Shown: in pieces, positions 36,186-45,710 of the stretch | Position numbering within the stretch: position 1 is the first letter of the stretch | Layout of the letters: each line of letters begins with the position of its first letter | NCBI RefSeq assembly: GCF_023509035.1 | Contig: NZ_CP075583.1 | Span: 5,208,001 to 5,272,000 of the forward strand | DNA: 64,000 nt | Source: Janthinobacterium lividum | Lineage (GTDB): Bacteria; Pseudomonadota; Gammaproteobacteria; Burkholderiales; Burkholderiaceae_D | Direction of reading: 5' to 3' | Program-made: the position numbers and the translations under genes | The notes under the pieces: generated by a model | The model's database searches: none | What the model was told of the DNA's origin: nothing | Seen by the model: the letters and a program-made list of their open reading frames with translations, nothing else

Positions 36186-37160
36186 TTATTTTTTCGCCGC
36201 TACCGGGCTGGGGGTTGGCGCCGCGGGCGGCGCACCGGCCGCCAGCCCTGAAGCGACAGCGGCGGAAGCGGCATCGGTCACCGGCAGCTCGATCGCCGAC
36301 CCATCGCGCAGGACATTTTCTTCCGTGCGTTTGTTCATGACGATGATGCTGATGCGCCGGTTGATCGGATTGAAGGGGTCGAGCTTGTCCAGGTGGGCGG
36401 CCGAGCCCAGTCCCACCACGCGCAATACTTTCTCTTCCTTCATGCCGCCAATCACCAGTTCGCGCCGCGACGCATTCGCGCGGTCGGCCGACAATTCCCA
36501 GTTGCTGTAGCCGGCATCGCTCATGTAGGGCGTCGAATCCGTATGCCCGGACAGGCCGATGCGGTTCGGCACCTCATTCAGAACGGAGCCGATGGCGTGC
36601 AGGATTTCCTTGGTGTACGGTTGCAGATTCGCATTGGCGAGCGCAAACATCGGACGGTTCTGCTCGTCGACGATCTGGATGCGCAAGCCTTCGCTGGTGA
36701 TATCGAGCAGCAACTGGTTCTTGTATTTTTTCAGCAGGGGATTGGCATCGATGGTCGCTTCGATGCGCGCCTTGAGCGCCTGCAGGCGCTTGCCTTCCTC
36801 GCGTTCGAGCGCGGCCTTGGCGGAATTGAGGTCGAACGACTTGCGCTGCTGCTCTTCCTGCGCCTTGCGCACTTGCCCATCCTGGCGCGACAGGTCCTGG
36901 CCGCCGCCCTGGATCACGGAATTGCTTTCGCCGCTGCCGGAACCGCCTGCCATGGCCACTTTCAACGGTGTCTTGAAGAATTCGGAAATGCCGTTCAAGT
37001 CGCCCTTCGACGTGGAGCCAAGCAGCCACATCAGTAGGAAAAAGGCCATCATGGCCGTGACAAAGTCGGCGTAGGCAATTTTCCACGCCCCGCCATGGTG
37101 TCCGCCAGCCGTTTTCTTGATACGCTTGACGATAATCGGGCGCATGCCTTCATCGGCCAT
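36186..37160 (-). CDS. motB: Flagellar motor stator protein MotB
   Basis: 324 aa. One N-terminal membrane helix carries the proton-binding Asp32 (WKIAYADFVTAMMAFFLLMWLLG). The periplasmic OmpA-like peptidoglycan-binding domain follows (LSGHTDSTPY, NWELSADRANASRREL, NRRISIIV). A plug segment and a charged helical region (~75-140) lie between. An Ala/Pro-rich tail ends the protein. Forms the stator with MotA, encoded just upstream. Confidence 0.96.
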   Translation of the reverse strand: MADEGMRPIIVKRIKKTAGGHHGGAWKIAYADFVTAMMAFFLLMWLLGSTSKGDLNGISEFFKTPLKVAMAGGSGSGESNSVIQGGGQDLSRQDGQVRKAQEEQQRKSFDLNSAKAALEREEGKRLQALKARIEATIDANPLLKKYKNQLLLDITSEGLRIQIVDEQNRPMFALANANLQPYTKEILHAIGSVLNEVPNRIGLSGHTDSTPYMSDAGYSNWELSADRANASRRELVIGGMKEEKVLRVVGLGSAAHLDKLDPFNPINRRISIIVMNKRTEENVLRDGSAIELPVTDAASAAVASGLAAGAPPAAPTPSPVAAKK

Positions 37161-37218
37161 GGCGTCCCCCTTCCGTGTGCTGCAAATGACTCATGGTGTC
37201 CAGGCGTATATTCACTGC

Positions 37219-38079
37219 TTACTTCGTTTTCGATTTCTTGATGTGGTCTTCCAGCTCATTGAACGTCGGGCGCTCGGTCGAGAACAGCACCTTGCGGCCG
37301 AACTCCACGGCCAGCGCCGGCGCATAGCCGTTCAGGCTGGCCAGCAGGGTTACTTTCACGCACTGGAACATCTTGCTCGACTCTTCCAGCTTCTGCTCCA
37401 GCAGGCTGGCCAGCGGGCCGACGAAACCATAGGCCAGCAAGATGCCGAGGAAGGTGCCGACCAGCGCGTGCGCGATCAGCATGCCCAGCTCGGCTGGCGG
37501 GATGCCCACCGACTCCATCGTGTGCACCACGCCCATCACGGCGGCGACGATACCGAAAGCGGGCAAGCCGTCGCCCACCTTGGCGATCACGTGGGCCGGC
37601 ACGGCGCCTTCGTGATGGTGCGTCTCGATTTCGTTGTCCATCAGGTTTTCGATCTGAAAGGCATCCATATTCCCCGATACCATCAGGCGCAGGTAATCGG
37701 TCATGAATTCGATGATATGGTGGTCGGCCAGCACGGCCGGATACTTGGAAAACAGCGGGCTTTCTTCGGGCTTGTCGATATCGCCTTCGATCGACATCAA
37801 GCCTTCCTTGCGCACCTTGCTGAGCACTTCGAACAACAGCGACATCAGTTCCATGTACAACTCTTTGGTGTAGCGCGAGCCCTTGAACAGGCTGGGCAAG
37901 GCGGCGATCGTTGCCTTGATGGCCTTGTTATTGTTACCAACAAGGAAGGCGCCCAGGGCGGCGCCGCCGATCATCAGCAACTCCAGCGGCTGGAACAGCG
38001 CCGCCAGATGGCCGCCAGCCAGCGCGAAACCGCCGAAGACCGAGGCGCAGACGATGATGTATCCGATTATGACTAACAA
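37219..38079 (-). CDS. motA: Flagellar motor stator protein MotA
   Basis: 286 aa with four membrane helices. MLVIIGYIIVCASVFGGFALAGGH is the standard N-terminus; FSKYPAVLADHHIIEFMTDYLRLMVSGN and ALVGTFLGILLAYGFVGPLASLLEQK carry the cytoplasmic loop and the conserved Pro of helices 3-4. The start codon is TTG (38079-38077), with GGGAG and CAGGG upstream; no ATG would keep the conserved N-terminus. Co-transcribed with motB. Confidence 0.95.
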   Translation of the reverse strand: MLVIIGYIIVCASVFGGFALAGGHLAALFQPLELLMIGGAALGAFLVGNNNKAIKATIAALPSLFKGSRYTKELYMELMSLLFEVLSKVRKEGLMSIEGDIDKPEESPLFSKYPAVLADHHIIEFMTDYLRLMVSGNMDAFQIENLMDNEIETHHHEGAVPAHVIAKVGDGLPAFGIVAAVMGVVHTMESVGIPPAELGMLIAHALVGTFLGILLAYGFVGPLASLLEQKLEESSKMFQCVKVTLLASLNGYAPALAVEFGRKVLFSTERPTFNELEDHIKKSKTK

Positions 38080-38298
38080 GTGCCCTGACTCCCAATAATG
38101 GCCGGGACTGTGTGCCCGGCATGTTCAAACCTGTTCCTGTCTTCTGGCGGCTGCGCCGCCGGCAAAGACAGCGGCAAAAAAAGCAACCGGAAGTTAATTG
38201 AAATGTGCTGCTTTTCAATGTAATTCCGAGAAAATGCCGTGTGGAACTACAATAACGTGAGATTGCCCCACGGGCAAGCAAATAACGCAGACAATTGC

Positions 38299-39060
38299 TT
38301 AAAAGCACCATATGTAAAGTAAAGGGCCACCCTCTGTGGCGGCGATGGTCTTATCGGGCTCGCGTGCCGCAATCTGGAATTCGTAACTAAGAAGCATGCT
38401 ACCGGGCAACATTTCCTTTTCCGCCTTGATCCACAGGGCCGCCATCGCCGCCGGCGACAGGTAGGCAAAGACCGCATCGTAGCGGCCGAAATCGAGCGCT
38501 TCATAGTCGCCGCGCAGGAAACGCGCGCGGCTTCCCGCCAGCCTTGCGCGCAAGCGGCTTGCCAGCCACGGCAACGGCGCCAGCTCGATGCCGGAAAAAT
38601 GCCCATCGGGCCGGCGCCGCGCCAGGTCCAGCACCAGGCCGCCCAGGCCGCTGCCGATATCGACCAGCCGCACGCCGGGACGATCCGCGACCAGCCCGGC
38701 CACCGCCTGCCATACCTTCGGCCCCGACGGGTAAAACGGCACTTGCGTGCGGAACGTGGACCAGTACAGACTCAGCAGGAAAACAAAGGCCACCAGGAAC
38801 ACGGCCGGCGGCAAATCGAGCAGGCTGGCCGCCAGCAAGGCGGGCGCAAACAGCAGGCCGATGGCGCACCACCAGCGCGCCAGTCCCGCGCGCCACGTGA
38901 TGAGCGCCGCCAGCACGCCCTGCACCAGCGCCACGGCCGGCAGCGACATGGCCACGCCGGCACGCGCCAGGCCATATACCAATAGCAACAGCAGGGGAAA
39001 GGCCAGCACCTGGATCAGGATGGCCTTGAGCGCGGGCGCGCGCAGGATTTGTTGCAGCAT
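38299..39060 (-). CDS. Membrane-anchored class I SAM-dependent methyltransferase
   Basis: 253 aa. Residues ~1-105 hold three to four hydrophobic segments (IQVLAFPLLLLLVYGLARAG, LVQGVLAALITW, CAIGLLFAPALLAASLL, FLVAFVFLLSLYW). The C-terminal part is a Rossmann methyltransferase: VRLVDIGSGLGGLVLDLAR (SAM loop), SGIELAPLPWL, and FLRGDYEALDFGRYDAVFAYL. Start set at the ATG at 39060. It lies between flhC and motA on the same strand, although no role in motility is known. Substrate unknown. Confidence 0.75.
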   Translation of the reverse strand: MLQQILRAPALKAILIQVLAFPLLLLLVYGLARAGVAMSLPAVALVQGVLAALITWRAGLARWWCAIGLLFAPALLAASLLDLPPAVFLVAFVFLLSLYWSTFRTQVPFYPSGPKVWQAVAGLVADRPGVRLVDIGSGLGGLVLDLARRRPDGHFSGIELAPLPWLASRLRARLAGSRARFLRGDYEALDFGRYDAVFAYLSPAAMAALWIKAEKEMLPGSMLLSYEFQIAAREPDKTIAATEGGPLLYIWCF

Positions 39061-39180
39061 GGGGCAGTCAAAGGGGAAAAACGCCAGTGTAAGCGAAAGC
39101 ACCATGAAAAAACCGGAGTCCGGCCTGGCGACCGCTCCGGTTTTCGCTGAGGCTATATTGGGACAGTTATTCGGGCAGTA

Positions 39181-39744
39181 TCAGGCGGCGACACTTGGCG
39201 CCGCGACGGCGGCCGCTTCATCGCGCGCCTTCTTGGTCTTGCCGGCACGCGAAGGCATATGGCACAGGCCGCACACATAATCGGCGTTCAGGTCGAGGCA
39301 GTTGACGACAAACTTGCCGCCGCACTTGCCGCAGGGCGCCATGTCCAGCATCTTGCTGCTGAAAAAGCGCACCAGGGTCCAGGCCCGCGTCAGCGACAGC
39401 AGCGGCTCTTCGCCCGCTTCGGGCGGCATCTGTTCCAGATACAGTTTATATGCCTTCATCACGGCTTCGATGCCGGTGGCGCCGGCGTGGTCGACGAGGA
39501 ATTTATGGATATTGATGAACAGCGAGGAATGGATATTCGGTTGCCAGGTGATGAACCAGTCGGTGGAAAACGGCAGCATGCCCTTGGGCGGCGAAACGCC
39601 TTTCAATTCCTTGTACAGATTCAGCAGGCGTTCGCGCGACAGCGAGACTTCCGTCTCCAGCAGTTGCAAACGGGCGCCCAGCTGTATCAATTCGATGGCC
39701 AGCTGGATTTCCTGCGCTTCCGATACGACACTTTTCTTGGCCAT
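39181..39744 (-). CDS. flhC: Flagellar transcriptional activator FlhC
   Basis: 187 aa. Together with FlhD it forms the FlhD4C2 complex that switches on class 2 flagellar genes. The C-terminal zinc site is visible as CGKCGGKFVV and CLDLNADYVCGLC (four Cys). FQPNIH-like and WFITWQPNIHSSLF segments match the family. It follows flhD after about 52 bp. Confidence 0.96.
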   Translation of the reverse strand: MAKKSVVSEAQEIQLAIELIQLGARLQLLETEVSLSRERLLNLYKELKGVSPPKGMLPFSTDWFITWQPNIHSSLFINIHKFLVDHAGATGIEAVMKAYKLYLEQMPPEAGEEPLLSLTRAWTLVRFFSSKMLDMAPCGKCGGKFVVNCLDLNADYVCGLCHMPSRAGKTKKARDEAAAVAAPSVAA

Positions 39745-39796
39745 GCTGTGTGCTCCACTACTGACTGATACTGACTAACTAATAAGGCCGGAAACC

Positions 39797-40114
39797 TTAA
39801 GCGATTTCTTCGACGCCCTGGCCGGCCATCAGGATGGCAGCATGCGATTGGGCCAGCGAGCGGTCTTTATTGTAGTTCGTCAGCATGCCCAGGATGGCGC
39901 CGTCGTCGAAGCGGAAGCGGGCCAGCATCATGTTGCCGCCAGCGAGCTTCAGGATCTGCGCATTGCTCATGCCTTCGATCAGTTCGGCGATTTCGGCGGC
40001 TATGCCCAAACGGAAGATGGCCGTAACCTTGTCCGCACGAATCATTTGCTGGGCCAGCATCAGGTAGCTCAGGTTAGCGTCGCGAATCTCAGCCATCATG
40101 TCGTTAGCAGTCAT
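39797..40114 (-). CDS. flhD: Flagellar transcriptional activator FlhD
   Basis: 105-aa helical protein. IRDANLSYLMLAQQMIRADKVTAIFRLGI and LKLAGGNMMLARFRFDD follow E. coli FlhD. The ATG at 40114 is chosen over the ATG at 40120 because GAGGAG abuts the latter but is correctly spaced for the former. Leader gene of the motility block; its upstream region holds a palindrome and AT-rich direct repeats. Confidence 0.95.
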   Translation of the reverse strand: MTANDMMAEIRDANLSYLMLAQQMIRADKVTAIFRLGIAAEIAELIEGMSNAQILKLAGGNMMLARFRFDDGAILGMLTNYNKDRSLAQSHAAILMAGQGVEEIA

Positions 40115-40247
40115 TTCCATCTCCTCAATCCGTTGAATTCAGCTGGCGTTGTTTGTTGCCAGTGAGATACATTCTGCAGGAGCAACATTAAACGCAACAG
40201 AGGCGTAGCGCTGTATTTTTGGTCGGGGAATGGCGGACAGGACCGTA

Positions 40248-40268
40248 GGTGTTTGTCTGACAAACACC
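40248..40268. promoter_or_regulatory. Perfect palindrome upstream of flhD (candidate operator)
   Basis: GGTGTTTGTC (40248-40257), one T, GACAAACACC (40259-40268): 10-bp perfect arms, about 135 bp before the flhD start. No T tract, so not a terminator. Candidate site for a dimeric regulator of flhDC. Confidence 0.55.
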
Positions 40269-40422
40269 GCTCGATCATGGTTGCACGCCAGCAACGGCGC
40301 GGATGTGGGAGGTTGGCTCTGTGCCGGATTTAGCCGACTTTTGGCCTGTAAAAAATATCACTTTTTTACAACAACTTGATCAGAATCAAGCCTGTCTACT
40401 GAGATAACGGCAGCTTCAACGG

Positions 40423-40557
40423 GAACTTTAGGCTTGTTTTTAAAAATATTTAAAAATATTTCGGCTTTTGCCTGACCGATTCCCGCCGCTCATGTATTTG
40501 TTGACGGCGGCGAATCGCAGAACTTTAGGGATTTTTGAAAATATTTTTAAAAATCGT
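40423..40557. repeat. Imperfect direct repeat with A/T tracts
   Basis: GAACTTTAGG followed within 2-4 bases by TTTTTnAAAATATTT and more A/T occurs twice, starting at 40423 and 40520 (97 bp apart). Likely a pair of protein-binding or curved-DNA elements. Confidence 0.5.
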
Positions 40558-40707
40558 GATTTTTTTCGTTGACGCCCCACAAGCAGGTATTTTTTCGCCG
40601 CCTTTGCCTGCCGGGATGCGCGCTTTGCGGCGGGGATTTGCTACACTGCACTTCCGCACGATACTTTAAGCCTCAAGCAATATCATGCCATCCCGACAAG
40701 CATCAAT

Positions 40708-41970
40708 ATGAAAGCCACCATGATTTCTCGACATGACTGCAGCGCGCGCGACCTCGACGATCCCCTGGCGCCCCTGCGCCAGCAATTCGACTTGCCGCAA
40801 GGCGTAATTTACCTCGATGGCAATTCCCTGGGCGCACGGCCGAAAGCGGCCCTGGCCCGCGCCCAGCACGTCATCACGGCCGAGTGGGGCACCGACCTGA
40901 TCCGCAGCTGGAATACGGCTGGCTGGTTCGACCTGCCCAAGCGCCTGGGCGACCGCCTGGCCCCGCTGCTGGGCGCCGGCACGGGCGAAGTGGTGATCAC
41001 CGACACCACCTCCGTCAACCTGTTCAAGGCGCTGGCCGCCGCCCTGCAGATGCAGGCCAGCGATCCCGCCCATGCCGCGCGGCGCATCATCGTCAGCGAA
41101 CGCAGCAACTTCCCCACCGACCTGTACATGGCGCAAGGCCTGGCCGCCTGGCTCGACCGCGGCTACCAGCTGCGCCTGGTCGACAGCCCCGAGGAACTGA
41201 CGCAAGCCATCGCTACCGATTGCGCCGTCGCCATGCTCACGCACGTGAACTACCGCACCGGCTACCAGCACGATATGGCCGCCATCAGCAGCCATTGCCA
41301 CGCACAGGGCGCGCTGGCGTTGTGGGACCTGGCCCATTCGGCCGGCGCCGTGCCGCTGGACCTGAACGGCGCCGGCGCCGACCTGGCCGTCGGCTGCACC
41401 TATAAATACCTGAATGGCGGTCCCGGCTCGCCCGCCTTCATCTGGGTGCCGCAAAAACACCAGGCGCGCTTCCGCCAGCCTTTGTCCGGCTGGTGGGGCC
41501 ACGCCACCCCGTTCGCCATGGACCCGGGCTACACGCCCGCCGATGGTATCGCCCGCGCCCTGTGCGGCACGCAGCCCATCGTCTCGCTGGCCCTGGTCGA
41601 GTGCGGCCTGGATATCTTTGCGCAAACAAGCATGGAAGCCATCCGCCGCAAGTCGCTGGCCCTGACCGATTTGTTCATCGCGCTGGTGGAACAGCGCTGC
41701 ACCAGCCATCCGCTGGGCCTCGTCACGCCGCGCGAGCATGCGCGGCGCGGCAGCCAGGTCAGTTTCACGCACCCGCACGGCTATGCCGTGATGCAGGCGC
41801 TGATCGCGCGCGGCGTGATCGGCGACTACCGCGAACCTGCCATCATGCGCTTCGGCTTCACGCCCCTGTACACGAGTTTTTCCGACGTGTGGGATGCTGT
41901 GGAAATCCTGCGCGACATCCTCGACACCCAAGCCTACGACATCGCCGCCAAGCGCGATGCGGTCACCTGA
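40708..41970 (+). CDS. kynU: Kynureninase
   Basis: 420-aa PLP enzyme cleaving kynurenine to anthranilate and alanine. [48 protein letters not shown] and the PLP-lysine motif [16 protein letters not shown] are all present, as is [19 protein letters not shown]. It forms the first gene of a tryptophan-degrading pair with kynA (8-bp gap). An ATG at 40720 is a possible alternative start. Confidence 0.96.
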   Translation: MKATMISRHDCSARDLDDPLAPLRQQFDLPQGVIYLDGNSLGARPKAALARAQHVITAEWGTDLIRSWNTAGWFDLPKRLGDRLAPLLGAGTGEVVITDTTSVNLFKALAAALQMQASDPAHAARRIIVSERSNFPTDLYMAQGLAAWLDRGYQLRLVDSPEELTQAIATDCAVAMLTHVNYRTGYQHDMAAISSHCHAQGALALWDLAHSAGAVPLDLNGAGADLAVGCTYKYLNGGPGSPAFIWVPQKHQARFRQPLSGWWGHATPFAMDPGYTPADGIARALCGTQPIVSLALVECGLDIFAQTSMEAIRRKSLALTDLFIALVEQRCTSHPLGLVTPREHARRGSQVSFTHPHGYAVMQALIARGVIGDYREPAIMRFGFTPLYTSFSDVWDAVEILRDILDTQAYDIAAKRDAVT

Positions 41971-41978
41971 ACCATCCC

Positions 41979-42866
41979 ATGAGCGACGAGAAGAATATGA
42001 ACAAGGAAAACACCAGCGGCTGCCCCATGCATGCCGGCGGCCAGGATGCACAGTGGCATGGCGCGCAGATGGATTTCAGCGAATCTATGAGCTATGGCAA
42101 CTACCTGGCACTGGACCGCATCCTGACGGCCCAGCATCCGCTGTCGCCGAACCACAACGAAATGCTGTTCATCGTGCAGCACCAGACGAGCGAATTGTGG
42201 ATGAAGCTGATGCTGCACGAGATGCACGCCGTGCGCGCCAACCTGCAAAGCGGCGACCTTGCGCCCGCCTTTAAAATGCTGGCCCGCGTGGCGCGCATCA
42301 TGGACCAACTGGTGCATGCCTGGGACGTGCTGGCCACCATGACGCCGCCCGAATACACGGCCATCCGCCCCTACCTGGGCGCCTCGTCCGGCTTCCAGTC
42401 CTTCCAGTACCGCGAGATCGAATTCATCCTGGGGAACAAGAACGCCGCCCTGCTCAACGTGCATACGACGGCGCCAGAAACCTACAAGGTGCTCGACGCT
42501 GCCCTGCGCACGCCGTCCGTCTACGATGAAGCCATCAAGCTGCTGGCGCGCAGCGGCTTGCCCATCTCTGCCGAGCGCCTGAACGCCGACTGGACCCTGC
42601 CGACCAGCGCCGACGCCTCGGTCAAGGCGGCATGGCTGGAAGTCTACCGCGACCCGTCGAAACACTGGGCCTTGTACGAGCTGGCCGAAAAGCTGGTGGA
42701 CCTGGAAACGGCCTTCCGCTTCTGGCGCTTCCGCCATGTGACGACGGTGGAGCGCATCATCGGCTTCAAGACGGGTACCGGAGGTACGGCGGGCGTGAGC
42801 TATTTGCGCAAGATGCTCGACGTGGTATTGTTCCCTGAGCTATTCGCCCTACGCACCGAACTTTAA
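41979..42866 (+). CDS. kynA: Tryptophan 2,3-dioxygenase
   Basis: 295-aa heme enzyme that opens the indole ring of L-tryptophan to give N-formylkynurenine. [38 protein letters not shown] (substrate and heme pocket), [18 protein letters not shown] and [28 protein letters not shown] blocks follow the family. The ATG at 41979 begins a short tail; the ATG at 41997 is an alternative. With kynU it covers two steps; the formamidase step gene (kynB) is not in the window. Confidence 0.96.
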   Translation: MSDEKNMNKENTSGCPMHAGGQDAQWHGAQMDFSESMSYGNYLALDRILTAQHPLSPNHNEMLFIVQHQTSELWMKLMLHEMHAVRANLQSGDLAPAFKMLARVARIMDQLVHAWDVLATMTPPEYTAIRPYLGASSGFQSFQYREIEFILGNKNAALLNVHTTAPETYKVLDAALRTPSVYDEAIKLLARSGLPISAERLNADWTLPTSADASVKAAWLEVYRDPSKHWALYELAEKLVDLETAFRFWRFRHVTTVERIIGFKTGTGGTAGVSYLRKMLDVVLFPELFALRTEL

Positions 42867-43002
42867 AAATGCCAGACCAAATCTACTGCGCGGCGCGCCT
42901 TGTGGCCTACGATGCTCACTGTGCATGCGCACAGCTGCGCGTCTCGGCCACAATCCACTGCCGCTCGCTACGATTTTGTCGGGTATTTTACAAGGAGAAA
43001 TG

Positions 43003-43548
43003 ATGTCGCCTCTCGTCCTGACCCTGGCCGGCCTGTGGAATTCCGGGCCGCAGCACTGGCAAACCCATTGGGAAGCGCGCCACCCGCAGTGGTCACGCGT
43101 GCAGCATGGGGAATGGCAGACGCCGGACAAGGACGAGTGGGTAATGGAGCTCGACCGCGCCATTGCCGCCTGCGAGCGCCCGCCCGTGCTGGCGGCGCAC
43201 AGCCTGGCCTGCGCCCTCGTCGCCCATTGGGCGGCCAGCGGCTCGCCGCACAAGATCGCCGGCGCCTTCCTCGTCGCCCCCAGCGATGTGGAAGCGCCCT
43301 CCTATCCCGCTGGCACGACGGGCTTTGCACCGATGCCGCTGGAAGCCTTGCCGTTTCCCAGCCTGGTGGTGGCCAGCGGCGATGATCCCTACGTCAGCTT
43401 CGCGCGGGCACGCGCGTTTGCCGCCGCCTGGGGCAGCGAACTGACGATGATCGGCGACGCCGGCCATATCAACGGCGATGCCGGCTACGGCCCCTGGCCG
43501 GACGGCGAACAGCTGCTGCTGGATTTTTGCGCCGCGCACCAGCCCTGA
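43003..43548 (+). CDS. RBBP9/YdeN-family serine hydrolase
   Basis: 181-aa alpha/beta hydrolase. LTLAGLWNSGPQHWQTHWE is the usual start; Ser in AAHSLACALVAHW is the nucleophile, VASGDDPYV the Asp region and IGDAGHINGDAGYGPWPDG the His. AAGGAGAA precedes the ATG at 43003. Substrates of this family are poorly known. It follows kynA after 136 bp; a link to kynurenine formamide hydrolysis is not indicated by family. Confidence 0.85.
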   Translation: MSPLVLTLAGLWNSGPQHWQTHWEARHPQWSRVQHGEWQTPDKDEWVMELDRAIAACERPPVLAAHSLACALVAHWAASGSPHKIAGAFLVAPSDVEAPSYPAGTTGFAPMPLEALPFPSLVVASGDDPYVSFARARAFAAAWGSELTMIGDAGHINGDAGYGPWPDGEQLLLDFCAAHQP

Positions 43549-43655
43549 ACCGGGGCGCGCACCGCACACGATACGCGCGCGCGCATTTGCCCACAAGGAA
43601 GAACGCAGGCAGAATCGTGGCCTTTCCATAGTGGCGCCCCGGCGCCAGCCCCACG

Positions 43656-45710
43656 ATGAAACGTCTGCTACTGCCCTTGCTGCTTTGCTCCGCCCTCGCC
43701 CACGGCGCACCCTTCTACGAAGGCAAGAGCCTCGCCCACCCCGCCATCAGCGCCTCGCAGGACAGCGGCCTGGATGTCGCCTTCCTCAAGGAAAAAGAGG
43801 GCGTCAACGGTTACTACTGCGAATGCAAGAGCAGCAGCTCGAAACCTATGCTGCTCGACCAGTTCGGCAACGCCTTCATCCGCTCCGTCTTCTACGCCGC
43901 GCTGGACAAGGAATCAGACACCAGCGTGCAAACCATGCTGGTACTGTTCCGCCAGGGCGACAAGAACGGCCTGCGCGCCTACCGCTACCATCGCGGCTCC
44001 GGCAAGTACCGGCGCCTCGACGGCTTGCAGCCGGCACTGAACCGCATCGTGGCGCAAAGCACCGCCCCAAATGCGGGGCAGGTCAAGGCCGCGCTGGCGA
44101 AACTGGCGCCGATGGATTACAGCGTCGCGCGGGGCAAGAGCGGCAATGCGGACTTCGACGCCATCGACCATACGCAAGGCACCATCGTCGGCTACTACAG
44201 CGATGATGGCAAGCCCGTGGCGGCTGGCAGCAAGGACGCCATCACCTACAAGAAAACCTTCCAGAAAAAAGGCGACCGTTTTCTCACCGCCAGCTACACC
44301 CTGTACAGCGATGCGGGCGCCGGCATCCTGCCCAATTACCGCCTGTGGCAAGTGACGTGGGAAACGGCGCCGCAGCAATTCACTGGCAGCGAAGATGGCC
44401 CGTCCGTCCTCTACAGCCTGGCCTGGGATGACGGCTCGGTCGTCGAGCGGGGCCAGTACACCAAGGGCAAGCGCCAGGGCCTGTGGGTGCGCGAGGGCAT
44501 GCACGAAGGCAGCGAAAAAGGCAATTTCATCAACGGCCTGCGCGAGGGAGTCTGGCACTTCGACTATCCCAAACAGAGCGAAAGTGGCGCCTACCAGGCC
44601 GGCAAGCGCGAAGGCCGCTGGACGGTCGTCAACTATGCCGATGAAGAAGAAGTGACGGGTTTCGACACCTATGCGGACGGCCAGCTGAACGGCCCGCACG
44701 AACGCCGCATGGGCGGCAAGCTGCAAACGCGCGGCAACTACGTCAACGGCGCGCGCCATGGCGCGTGGATCACGGAAGACGGCGACGGCAGCTTTATCGA
44801 CGGCTTGCGCGACGGGCCGTGGAAGCTCAAGCTCAAGGACAAGGTCACGCAAAGTGTCACTTTTGTGAAAGGCAAAAAACAGGGCGAGGCTCTCGACACG
44901 GATGCGCAAGGCGCGCTGCGCGTGCGCGACCACTACCAGGCGGGCGTGCTCGATGGCGCGCGCACGCGCTACCTTGGCCCGGCCGGCAAGGAATACGTGG
45001 TCTACACGGCCACCTATCGCAATGGCCAGCTGGACGGGCGCGAACAGGCGTTCGACGACAGCGGCAAGATCCTGCGCCTCGATACGCTGTGGGACAATGG
45101 CAAGAAACAGGGCCTCGACGCACGCTACTACCCGAACGGCAAGCCGGAACGCATGGCCGTCATCGACCAGGGACGCCTGCTCACGCACCTGCGCGAATAC
45201 TATGAAGACGGCCAGCTGCTCAACGACATCCACCGCTGCACCTTCAAGGAATACGGCAGCACGCGCGACGACGTGTGCGAATACCACCACATGTACTACC
45301 CGGACGGCAAGCCGCAGTATTACTACGCCTTCCAGTACGGCCAGCGCCAGGAAGGCTATTCGAACTACCCGAACGGCAAGCGCAAGGACGAACTGCTGGT
45401 CGACCGCGCCGCCGACACTTCCGTCGTCAACGCCTATTACGAAAGCGGCCAGCTCAAATGCACGGAGCCGCGCAGCGGCCACAGCACGCGCACGGTGAAT
45501 GGGCAGAGCATGATCAGCTACGGCTCGGCCGACCGCGATGGCGACAATATCTGCTACCACCCGAACGGCAAGGTGGCCAGCATTTTCACCTTCCGCAAAC
45601 GCGTGCTCGTCGAATGCGGCAAGCGCTACGATGACACGGGCAAACAGACGTTCCCGGGGCCGGAAGGCTGCCCGCCCCCCAGGCAGGTGGACTACCCTAT
45701 CGGACTGTGA
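43656..45710 (+). CDS. Exported MORN-repeat protein (YwqK-like)
   Basis: 684 aa with a signal peptide (MKRLLLPLLLCSALAHGAP). Residues ~20-240 form a unique N-terminal region with CEC and YRYHRGSGKYRRL segments. From ~245 to ~660 there are many MORN_2-type repeats of about 20-23 residues: GxYxxGKRQGLW, GNFINGLREGVW, GAYQAGKREGRW, GNYVNGARHGAW, YYPNGKPE, YYESGQLK, CYHPNGKVAS. MORN_2 proteins include YwqK, described as an antitoxin, but most are of unknown function. Its stop overlaps the start of an LRR-protein gene (GTGA), so the two are probably made together. Confidence 0.78.
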   Translation: MKRLLLPLLLCSALAHGAPFYEGKSLAHPAISASQDSGLDVAFLKEKEGVNGYYCECKSSSSKPMLLDQFGNAFIRSVFYAALDKESDTSVQTMLVLFRQGDKNGLRAYRYHRGSGKYRRLDGLQPALNRIVAQSTAPNAGQVKAALAKLAPMDYSVARGKSGNADFDAIDHTQGTIVGYYSDDGKPVAAGSKDAITYKKTFQKKGDRFLTASYTLYSDAGAGILPNYRLWQVTWETAPQQFTGSEDGPSVLYSLAWDDGSVVERGQYTKGKRQGLWVREGMHEGSEKGNFINGLREGVWHFDYPKQSESGAYQAGKREGRWTVVNYADEEEVTGFDTYADGQLNGPHERRMGGKLQTRGNYVNGARHGAWITEDGDGSFIDGLRDGPWKLKLKDKVTQSVTFVKGKKQGEALDTDAQGALRVRDHYQAGVLDGARTRYLGPAGKEYVVYTATYRNGQLDGREQAFDDSGKILRLDTLWDNGKKQGLDARYYPNGKPERMAVIDQGRLLTHLREYYEDGQLLNDIHRCTFKEYGSTRDDVCEYHHMYYPDGKPQYYYAFQYGQRQEGYSNYPNGKRKDELLVDRAADTSVVNAYYESGQLKCTEPRSGHSTRTVNGQSMISYGSADRDGDNICYHPNGKVASIFTFRKRVLVECGKRYDDTGKQTFPGPEGCPPPRQVDYPIGL

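Larger units (their letters stand above)
40115..40707. other. Long flhD-kynU divergent control region
   Basis: 593 bp without a gene. Contains a 21-bp palindrome (40248-40268) and an imperfect direct repeat of GAACTTTAGG plus a run of A/T (40423 and 40520). The A/T tracts are typical of H-NS-type silencer binding and bent DNA. It should carry the flhDC promoter and its leader on one side and the kynU promoter on the other; no confident -35/-10 pair was found. Confidence 0.6.

Noticed and set aside
40435..40600. A/T-rich block as an origin or att site
   Set aside because: No DnaA boxes, iterons, tRNA end duplication or integrase gene nearby; better explained as promoter DNA.
43003..43548. RBBP9-type hydrolase as kynurenine formamidase KynB
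   Set aside because: Its motifs are those of the RBBP9/YdeN family; bacterial KynB is a cyclase-like metal enzyme with HxGTHxDxP-type motifs, absent here.
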